This document shows, in pieces, positions 1-4,997 of a DNA stretch of 7,095 nt. Every line of letters begins with the position of its first letter. Position 1 is the first letter of the stretch. The stretch spans positions 1-7,095 of the forward strand of contig QMWY01000051.1 of assembly GCA_003661865.1 (NCBI GenBank), in the 5' to 3' direction. A model generated the notes under the pieces. That model saw only the letters and a program-made list of their open reading frames with translations. It was not told the origin of the DNA and made no database searches. A program made the translations under genes and the position numbers. This DNA is from Thermoprotei archaeon. GTDB taxonomy: Archaea > Thermoproteota > Thermoprotei_A > Sulfolobales > Ignisphaeraceae.

Positions 1-1
1 C

Positions 2-715
2 ACCGGATACATGGCGAAAGACCTGCTCTACAGGCTCGCCATAGACCCGTACCACTCGCCCGAGACGGGCTTTATAAAAAGGGTTTCGCAGGAGACTGGA
101 ACCGCAGTGATCTTCGGGGCGCCAGTCAGGAGCGATAGGGGGTTCATCTACAACGCCATGATCGCTGTCGATGGTGACCGCGTAGAGGTCTACTACAAGA
201 GGCACCTACCCACATTCTCGGTGTTTGATGAGGCTAGGTGGTTCAGGCCCCACCGAGGCAGGCTGAGGCTCTGGACGATAAGGGGTGTGGGCGTAGGGCC
301 AGCGATCTGCTACGACATGTTCTTCCCCGAGATATACAAGGCGTACACGCTCCTAGGGGCGAGGATCTTGGTAACGATCTCGGCCTCGCCCGACTCCTCC
401 CTCCCCCTATTCCATGCTCTGAGCGTGGCTAGGGCTGTTGAGAACACCTCATTCGTGGTGTGGGTAAACACCGTAGGGATCTACGAGGGTCTAGGGTTTG
501 CCGGCGGCTCCCGCCTAGTGGCGCCCCTGGGCTCCGTAGTGGCGCAGCTAGCTCTTAGGCGGGAGGAGGTGAGAGTTGTGGAGATCGACCTCAGCGAGGT
601 GGATAGGGCTAGGAGGGCTAGGCCCGTCGTACGGGACTCCTTCATCGAGGATGCCGAGGCGCTTCTAGAGGCATATAAAGAATTTGAGGGGTGGAGCGGT
701 AGTAAGCACTGGTGA
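2..715 (+). CDS. Carbon-nitrogen hydrolase (nitrilase superfamily), 5'-truncated by window edge
   Basis: A cytoplasmic amidase/nitrilase-fold enzyme that would hydrolyse a C-N bond through a Glu-Lys-Cys triad. The frame is open to the left edge and the first codons read T-G-Y ahead of the ATG at 11. This matches the LTGY segment that in this superfamily directly follows the catalytic Glu, so the true start and the Glu lie upstream and the ATG at 11 is internal. Counting from that Met, the catalytic Lys is K63 (YYKRHLP), a conserved structural Glu is E74, and the nucleophile is C100 (AICYDMFFPE). Later family landmarks are the GGS at about 164-166 and the VVEIDLSEV strand near the C-terminus. 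The 234 visible residues fit a family usually near 260-290. The substrate cannot be told. The TGYxxxDLLxR string resembles the glutaminase domain of NAD+ synthetases, but no synthetase domain follows. Superfamily confident, specificity unknown. Confidence 0.9.
   Translation, partial: TGYMAKDLLYRLAIDPYHSPETGFIKRVSQETGTAVIFGAPVRSDRGFIYNAMIAVDGDRVEVYYKRHLPTFSVFDEARWFRPHRGRLRLWTIRGVGVGPAICYDMFFPEIYKAYTLLGARILVTISASPDSSLPLFHALSVARAVENTSFVVWVNTVGIYEGLGFAGGSRLVAPLGSVVAQLALRREEVRVVEIDLSEVDRARRARPVVRDSFIEDAEALLEAYKEFEGWSGSKHW
669..681 (+). promoter_or_regulatory. TATA-box-like element, probable promoter of the C/D box sRNA
   Basis: GCATATAAAG at 671-680 is an AT-rich island inside the last codons of the hydrolase gene, with a purine-rich GAG just upstream. 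Archaeal transcription normally starts about 25 nt after the TATA centre, which predicts a start near 702-708, just ahead of the C box at 712. It could also serve the DUF131 pair with a leader of about 70 nt. The A/T-rich codons for Y-K-E-F could produce such a string by chance. Confidence 0.4.
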
Positions 716-765
716 TGACGGCGTCCTAGGCTGAGAACCGTGATGTGTCCTGACCGCCTGATAAG
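708..765 (+). ncRNA. Candidate archaeal C/D box sRNA (2'-O-methylation guide)
   Basis: All four boxes occur in order with canonical spacing. Box C is GTGATGA (712-718), then a 12-nt spacer (719-730), box D' CTGA (731-734), a 5-nt linker (735-739), box C' GTGATGT (740-746, one mismatch to RUGAUGA), an 11-nt spacer (747-757), and box D CTGA (758-761). Archaeal sRNAs of this class are about 50-60 nt and assemble with L7Ae, Nop5 and fibrillarin to methylate rRNA or tRNA. By the N+5 rule the D' guide would pair with CCUAGGACGCCG and target its first G, and the D guide would pair with GCGGUCAGGAC and target its U. I could not assign either target site. The 5' end overlaps the hydrolase stop codon, and the 3' flank runs into the ribosome binding site of the next gene. 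The terminal stem is weak. Exact ends are approximate. Confidence 0.6.
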
Positions 766-775
766 GTGAAGAGCG

Positions 776-1051
776 ATGGACGCTGCTGAGCTGCTGCTCA
801 CCATACTCCTCACGGGGTTCGCCCTGGTATTCGTAGGCGTGCTGCTAATGTTCATAGGAGGGGTGGTGAGGGGCGGGGCTAGGGCTGTGGGTGGAGGGGT
901 TGTGTTCATAGGTCCGATACCCATAGTCTTCGGCACGGGTAGCAGCGTTACGCGGGGAATGCTCATACTGGCTCTGGTGCTGACAGTTGTACTCTTCTTA
1001 CTTTTCCTAATACTTAACTGGCTTCCGAGGTGGTCGCCTATATGGAGCTGA
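776..1051 (+). CDS. DUF131 / TIGR00304 family membrane protein
   Basis: A 91-residue integral membrane protein of an archaeal family without assigned function. Two hydrophobic helices are visible, at about residues 6-31 and 62-83. Between them a Gly-rich linker (GGVVRGGARAVGGG) leads into FIGPIPIVFG (44-53), the hallmark segment of the family. The start is fixed by AAGGTGA (763-769), six bases before the ATG. The 3' end overlaps the next gene by 10 bases, and that gene looks like a diverged copy of this one, so the two are probably co-translated and may form a hetero-oligomer. The length is normal for the family. The family assignment rests on the motif and topology read by eye. The function is unknown. 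Confidence 0.8.
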   Translation: MDAAELLLTILLTGFALVFVGVLLMFIGGVVRGGARAVGGGVVFIGPIPIVFGTGSSVTRGMLILALVLTVVLFLLFLILNWLPRWSPIWS

Positions 1052-1341
1052 CGCGTCTGGGTCTATACATGGTTGCCGCGGGTATGGCACTGATCATTCT
1101 CTCGGCACTAGGGCTTGCCCTAGCACCTCTGCTCGCACACGGCATCAAAGCCCCTCCATCTACCGAGGGAGCCTTCTGCATAGTCCTCTTCTTCATACCC
1201 ATATGCTTCGGCACGAGCAACACGCCTTGGTCCCTAGTAGCCCTGGCGGGGATCGCAGCAGCCCTAGCCGTGGCAATGCTCGTGATCATGCTCTACGCGC
1301 TTAGGTGGCTACACACCCCCTATGCAACGCACCCCGTATAG
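1042..1341 (+). CDS. Second DUF131-like two-helix membrane protein (diverged tandem paralogue)
   Basis: A protein of 99 residues with a helix at about 7-31, a short loop, a core segment ending FFIPICFGT (50-58), and a C-terminal helix at about 64-90. The order and spacing match the preceding DUF131 gene, and the segment encoding IPICFGT (1195-1215) is identical to the IPIVFGT segment of that gene (917-937) at 19 of 21 bases. This copy has lost the GP pair just before the IP core and the Gly-rich linker. I chose ATG 1042 because GAGGTG (1027-1032) sits nine bases upstream. A GTG at 1030 would overlap that Shine-Dalgarno sequence and add four residues. The start lies within the end of the upstream gene, which implies translational coupling. 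The function is unknown; the second copy may be fast-evolving. Confidence 0.7.
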   Translation: MELTRLGLYMVAAGMALIILSALGLALAPLLAHGIKAPPSTEGAFCIVLFFIPICFGTSNTPWSLVALAGIAAALAVAMLVIMLYALRWLHTPYATHPV

Positions 1342-1388
1342 CGCGGGCCGCGATGAAGAGTCTCACGGCAGCTGAGGGCGCCACCCGA

Positions 1389-1442
1389 TGAAGAGATGCA
1401 CCTCATCTCTGAGCAGTGGGGCAGCCACTCAGAACAGATGAG
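1389..1442. other. Bulged inverted repeat at a convergent gene junction with an alternative pairing partner
   Basis: A 15-bp imperfect hairpin is formed by 1402-1408 with 1436-1442, 1409-1412 with 1429-1432, and 1416-1419 with 1425-1428. It has a GGCAG loop and 3-nt bulges at 1413-1415 and 1433-1435. The segment CATCTCT (1404-1410) can instead pair with AGAGATG (1392-1398) across a 5-nt loop. It lies beyond the stop of the + strand DUF131-like gene and over the last codons and stop of the - strand protease gene. No T-tract follows on either strand, so it is not a standard archaeal terminator; an mRNA 3'-end structure is the simplest reading. Confidence 0.4.
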
Positions 1443-1921
1443 ATGACCTCTGCTAGGCGCTTAACAGCCCGGGCAACCACCTCGCTCATCTCTTCACCAA
1501 GCCCAAGCCTCTCGGCGCGGATCCCCAGCACCGCTGCATCCTCAATAGCCCCCTCGCTCCTCAGGTACTGCAGCGTAGTTTCGAGGGGGATGCTGTGGGT
1601 GGTGACGAGCACAGGGCTCGCGACCCCTGCCGCAGGTACGAACACTATGTCGCCGGGCTGTGCCTCCTCCATGTACACGGCGTCGATGATAAGTATCCTG
1701 CCGGGTCTCCTAGACACTAGGACATGTGTGCAGTTCTCAGGCCCGTAGACACACTCAAGAACCTCGTGGCCTCTGCGCGCCAGCTCTCTACACACCTCCA
1801 GCCCAGCTCTATCATCCTCGCGAAGCTCCGTCCCCACGCACACGATGAGTCTCCTCTCCCGGCATAGCAGCCTCTCAAGCAGCTCCTCCAGCCCTTGGGT
1901 GTCGAGGCATAGCCATAGCAA
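1403..1921 (-). CDS. Hydrogenase maturation protease-like protein (peptidase M52 family)
   Basis: Members of this family clip the C-terminus of the Ni-containing large subunit of [NiFe] hydrogenases once nickel is inserted, and they recognise the metal directly. In this 172-residue protein the glycine-loop motif appears as GTELREDDRAG (30-40), followed by ILIIDAV (76-82) and TTHSIPL (107-113). By comparison with HybD/HycI the nickel-sensing ligands would be D37, D80 and H109, and all three are present. T31 replaces the usual Asn and R38 the usual Gly, so the loop is atypical. The best start is TTG at 1921; there is no ATG or GTG upstream before a stop, and no strong Shine-Dalgarno sequence, so the N-terminal 24 residues are uncertain. 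No hydrogenase gene is in view. The gene converges with the DUF131 pair and diverges from the pilin, sharing its promoter island. It could serve a distant hydrogenase or have another peptidase role. Confidence 0.8.
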   Translation of the reverse strand: MLWLCLDTQGLEELLERLLCRERRLIVCVGTELREDDRAGLEVCRELARRGHEVLECVYGPENCTHVLVSRRPGRILIIDAVYMEEAQPGDIVFVPAAGVASPVLVTTHSIPLETTLQYLRSEGAIEDAAVLGIRAERLGLGEEMSEVVARAVKRLAEVISSVLSGCPTAQR

Positions 1922-1954
1922 CCGCCGCAGCCCCAGCTGAAACCCGGGCGTAAG

Positions 1955-1972
1955 TGAAATTCATATACTTTG
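1955..1972. promoter_or_regulatory. AT-rich bidirectional promoter island between protease and pilin genes
   Basis: On the + strand GAAATTCATATACTTT (1956-1971) contains a BRE-like GAAA and a TATA-like core. A start about 25 nt downstream (near 1990) would give the pilin mRNA a leader of roughly 10-12 nt with GTGAGGG as ribosome binding site. On the - strand the same bases read AAGTATATGAATTTC, giving a start near 1938-1940, about 18 nt before the protease TTG. It is the only strongly AT-rich stretch in the 80-base divergent gap. Confidence 0.5.
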
Positions 1973-2001
1973 CCCACGCGCTAGATCGTGAGGGCACCCC
2001 T

Positions 2002-2430
2002 ATGAAGAGGGCGGCGCGCCGCGCAATATCACCTATCGTAGCATCGCTGCTGCTCATAATGATCGCGGTTGCGGCGGGCGTGCTGATATGGGTATGGGTA
2101 CACGCGTTCGTCTCCTCAACAGCCGTTGGGACCCCCATAGTGGCCGAGAGGATCAAGATCGAGGGCGTTAAGTACTCGAGCCCGCGCATGGTGGTGTACG
2201 TGCGCAACATAGGCGACGTCAACGTCACCATAACGGCGGTGTACATAGAGGACGCCTACACAGGGAACGTAGTGTACTCAGACACCACACTAAGCGTAGC
2301 CGTAGCGCCACGCGAGGTGGCCGAGATCACGCTGACCCTATCAGCCCCCCTCAAGGGCGGCCGGGCATACATAGTCAAGGCGGTTACCGAGCACGGTATC
2401 GAAGCCCTGTACCAGTTCTCGGTGCCCTAG
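2002..2430 (+). CDS. Archaeal type IV pilin-like protein (class III signal peptide)
   Basis: A major or minor pilus subunit. The 142-residue precursor begins with a short basic leader (MKRAARRA) followed by ISPIVASLLLIMIAVAAGVL, the classic archaeal pilin/archaellin N-terminus. A PibD/FlaK-type prepilin peptidase would cut between A8 and I9, giving a mature protein of about 134 residues whose helix (9-36) packs into the filament core. The rest is a beta-rich head with several Thr/Val strands, one possible N-glycosylation site (NVT, in NVNVTITAV), and no cysteines. ATG 2002 is chosen over an in-frame GTG at 1954. It places the leader in proper register, has GTGAGGG seven bases upstream, and lies just after the predicted transcription start, whereas 1954 is upstream of the TATA element. 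It is the first gene of the pilus operon, 62 bases ahead of the ATPase. Confidence 0.88.
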   Translation: MKRAARRAISPIVASLLLIMIAVAAGVLIWVWVHAFVSSTAVGTPIVAERIKIEGVKYSSPRMVVYVRNIGDVNVTITAVYIEDAYTGNVVYSDTTLSVAVAPREVAEITLTLSAPLKGGRAYIVKAVTEHGIEALYQFSVP

Positions 2431-2492
2431 CCCAGCGATGCTGAACAGGCTATAGCCTTGTAGGCGAAGGGTGTTTCTGGAGGAGTGGGAGG

Positions 2493-4127
2493 ATGGCCAG
2501 CAGCTCCCTCTTAGAGAGGCTGAGGCGCGTCTTCCACGCTAGGCGTAGCGCTGAGCATCAAGCCCCGTCTGCACCTAGGAGGGAACTAGGGCCCCGTGAG
2601 GAGCTTCAGGGCGTGCAGTATACGCGGATAGTTGAGAGGTACAACATACTTGTACCCTTCGTACTGGTAACGATCGTGGAGGACCCCAACGGGAAGCTCC
2701 GCTACATAGTCTCCGAGCCCTCTCTGAGCGGCGAGGAGCGGAGGTACCTCCAGGCTATACGCAGCGTTATCGAGGAGGACGTGAACTACCTACGCCAATT
2801 CTCTACACCGCGGAACATAGTTGAGGGGTTGGACGAGGCTGTAGAGGTTGTTGAGGAGGTTGCCGATAGGCTTAGGCTGAGGATAGATCGCGATACCGCT
2901 AGGAGGATAGGCTACTACATAGCCCGTGACTTCTTCGGGTACGGAGAGATAGACCCTATGGTAAGGGACCCGCACGTCGAGGACATCACATGCAACGGCG
3001 TAGGGGCCCCTATACACGTCTACCATGCGCGCTACGACTGGTTGGAGACGAACAAGGTGTTCAGATCGGTTGAGGAGCTCGAGAGCATAGTCAGGAAGCT
3101 CGCGATCAGGGCGGGGATCGAGCCCAGTGTGGCCAAGCCTATCGTAGAGGGGGTTCTGAGGCCTGAGGGGTTCCGGGTTCACATAACGCTAGACGTCGTT
3201 TCTAGACTAGGCCACAGCTTCACGATAAGGAAGTTCCGCGTCAACCCCTTCACGGTCGTTGACCTGATCAACCTCGGCACGATAGACCCGCTGATAGCCG
3301 CCTACCTATGGATGGCTGTCGAGTACAAGCAGGGGGTGATAATATACGGCCCCACGGGAGCGGGGAAGACCACGCTCCTTAACGCGATAAGCATGTTCCT
3401 CCCTCCCGAGTACAAGATCGTCAGTGCGGAGGACACCCCTGAGATCCACCTGCCTTACCACCCCAACTGGATCCCCCTGGTGACTCGTGAGAGCAGCGAG
3501 GAGAGCGTTGATAACATAACCCTTGTGAGGAGCCTCGAGTCGGCTCTGCGACAGAGACCCGATGTGATCCTCCTAGGCGAGATAAGGTCTAAGGAGGCCT
3601 ACGCCTTCTTCCAAGCTGTTGCCACGGGCCACGGCGGGATAACAACTGTTCATGGCGAGAGCATAGAGTCTTTGATAAGGAGGCTGACGAGCAATCCCCT
3701 AAGGGTGCCCAAATCCATGGTTGCCCTCGCCCGCTCATTCGTGTTCATAACGCATGTAGTTAGGGGGTCTAGAAGGATGCGGAAGGTCGTTGTGATCCAC
3801 GAGAGCCACGGTTACGACTCGCTCCGCGACGAGATCGTGATAAAGGACGTGATCGTGTGGGATAGGGGCAGCGATAGGTGGGTGCTCACGCGCCCGAGAG
3901 ACATAGCGCTGCTACGGCACATAGCCTCGACCTATAGGCTTGACTACGACGACCTATTCAAAGACCTTAGGAGGAGGGCTACGGTGCTGAAGTGGGCTGC
4001 GACGCGCAGGTTCGACCAGGCGATGCTCCACAAGATAGTCAGGAGGTACATGAGGTCGCCTGAGGAGGTTTACCAGCAGGCGGTTATAGAGGTGGGCGAG
4101 TACGAAATAGCAGAGCCCGGTGCCTGA
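2493..4127 (+). CDS. Type II/IV secretion system ATPase (GspE/TadA-type pilus assembly ATPase)
   Basis: A cytoplasmic hexameric motor that hydrolyses ATP to drive pilin movement through the membrane platform. It has 544 residues: a variable basic N-terminus (1-40), an N-terminal domain (about 45-270) with the family-typical YNILVPFVLVTIVEDPNGKL start, and a RecA-like C-terminal domain. Walker A is GPTGAGKTT (286-294), the Asp box is SAEDTPE (311-317), Walker B is VILLGEIR with E363, and the His box is GHGGITTVHGES from 379. All catalytic elements are intact. Residues beyond about 480 form a charged helical tail. Start ATG 2493 follows GGAGG (2479-2483) at nine bases. The stop is followed at once by a second stop (TGA TAG) and then by the GTG of the first T2SF protein. 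Placement between a pilin and two T2SF proteins points to pilus assembly rather than general secretion. Confidence 0.96.
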   Translation: MASSSLLERLRRVFHARRSAEHQAPSAPRRELGPREELQGVQYTRIVERYNILVPFVLVTIVEDPNGKLRYIVSEPSLSGEERRYLQAIRSVIEEDVNYLRQFSTPRNIVEGLDEAVEVVEEVADRLRLRIDRDTARRIGYYIARDFFGYGEIDPMVRDPHVEDITCNGVGAPIHVYHARYDWLETNKVFRSVEELESIVRKLAIRAGIEPSVAKPIVEGVLRPEGFRVHITLDVVSRLGHSFTIRKFRVNPFTVVDLINLGTIDPLIAAYLWMAVEYKQGVIIYGPTGAGKTTLLNAISMFLPPEYKIVSAEDTPEIHLPYHPNWIPLVTRESSEESVDNITLVRSLESALRQRPDVILLGEIRSKEAYAFFQAVATGHGGITTVHGESIESLIRRLTSNPLRVPKSMVALARSFVFITHVVRGSRRMRKVVVIHESHGYDSLRDEIVIKDVIVWDRGSDRWVLTRPRDIALLRHIASTYRLDYDDLFKDLRRRATVLKWAATRRFDQAMLHKIVRRYMRSPEEVYQQAVIEVGEYEIAEPGA

Positions 4128-4130
4128 TAG

Positions 4131-4997
4131 GTGCGGTTCGGACCGCTACGCGAGTTCTCCTCATTAATAGCGGTTAAGCTAACCAAGACCTTCCCATACC
4201 TTCAGAACGTGGTGCTCGGCTCGGGGTTAGCGGGCTCGCTCCTCGACTACTGCTACAAGTCAGCCCAGCACATGATCGCGGGAGGCGCCGCAGGGCTCGT
4301 AGCATCGTTTGCACTAACGCTCTACGCACGCAGAGACCCGCTGCTAGCACTAGTCGTCGCCCTAGTGTTCACATTCCTGGTACTGGTGCCGCTTATGCTA
4401 ACGGCATTCATACTCGTCCCCCTCTTCGCCTACAAGAGCCGTGGCGCCAAGCTGAGCGCCCTCTTCCCGACATTCCTCCTCTACCTAGGCGCGTACGCTG
4501 CGGGGGGAATGAGGCTGACCGAGGCTTTCGAAGAGCTGCGGAGGTTCGATGAGCTTCGCGAGTTCTCGGTGGAGCTGGACTACGTCTTGGGCAAGGTGGC
4601 GACGGGTACGCCCCTCCACGAAGCTCTGCTAAGGGCTGCTACCATAACTCCCTCACCCATGCTATCGAGGCTCTTCGTAAGCCTGAGCGGTGGCATACGT
4701 ACGGGGATACCGCTTAGCAGCATCCTAACGCCCGCGTACACCCAGATGATAGAGGAGTATCGAGCCGAGACCCAGCACGTAGTTATAAGTTTAGGAGCAC
4801 TCTTCGAGGCGTACCTTGCAGTTGCCGTGGTCACCCCCATAGTGCTATCGAGCTTCGGGCTCCTAACACTGCTCGTACCCGCTGTCGTGGGGTTTGGAGC
4901 CATACTCACATTCATAACGTTCATATTGGTCCCCATAACGACCGTAGCAGCCCTCGTGGTCGCTGACTACCTAGCGTCGCAGGTGAGGATAGGGTGA
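4131..4997 (+). CDS. T2SF/GspF-type pilus platform protein, first of two (TadC-like)
   Basis: An inner-membrane platform protein onto which the ATPase docks. The 288 residues hold a short N-terminal amphipathic stretch, hydrophobic segments at about 48-66 and 70-100, one cytoplasmic T2SF domain (about 108-215, with FPTFLLYLGAYAAGGMRLTEAF and a second G-x-P-L-pattern helix bundle), and C-terminal membrane segments at about 217-248 and 252-277. The start is GTG 4131, three bases after the ATPase stop, with GGTG (4119-4122) as ribosome binding site. The gene ends in a GTGA overlap with the second T2SF gene, so the two products are probably made in equal amounts and form a heterodimeric platform. 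It is half the size of the fused FlaJ-type proteins of archaella and many crenarchaeal pili, and carries one T2SF domain rather than two. Confidence 0.9.
   Translation: MRFGPLREFSSLIAVKLTKTFPYLQNVVLGSGLAGSLLDYCYKSAQHMIAGGAAGLVASFALTLYARRDPLLALVVALVFTFLVLVPLMLTAFILVPLFAYKSRGAKLSALFPTFLLYLGAYAAGGMRLTEAFEELRRFDELREFSVELDYVLGKVATGTPLHEALLRAATITPSPMLSRLFVSLSGGIRTGIPLSSILTPAYTQMIEEYRAETQHVVISLGALFEAYLAVAVVTPIVLSSFGLLTLLVPAVVGFGAILTFITFILVPITTVAALVVADYLASQVRIG

Noticed and set aside
71..81. Strong TATA-like string TTTATAAAAAG inside the hydrolase gene
   Set aside because: It lies in the middle of an intact gene as F-I-K-R codons, with no start codon, ribosome binding site or RNA gene at a suitable distance downstream.
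750..753. CTGA as an alternative D box for the sRNA
   Set aside because: It would leave only 3 nt after box C', too short for a guide. The CTGA at 758-761 leaves 11 nt.
1954..2001. Longer pilin start at GTG 1954
   Set aside because: It would put 16 extra residues before the basic leader of a class III signal peptide and lies upstream of the predicted transcription start. ATG 2002 has a ribosome binding site and the correct leader length.
1717..2246. Open frames on the minus strand at 1717-1977 and 1875-2246
   Set aside because: They overlap the protease and pilin genes in other frames, lack recognisable domains and have compositions typical of shadow translations of GC-rich genes.
2448..2457. 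Palindrome GGCTATAGCC between pilin and ATPase genes, possibly a promoter or attenuator
   Set aside because: Palindromes of 10 bp are expected about seven times by chance in this window. It would form only a 3-bp stem, and no T-run or clear TATA context follows.
4994..4997. Frameshift splitting a single fused FlaJ-type protein into two genes
   Set aside because: Each product has its own N-terminal membrane helices and one complete T2SF domain, and GTGA overlaps are common for coupled genes. It reads as two genuine genes rather than a broken one.
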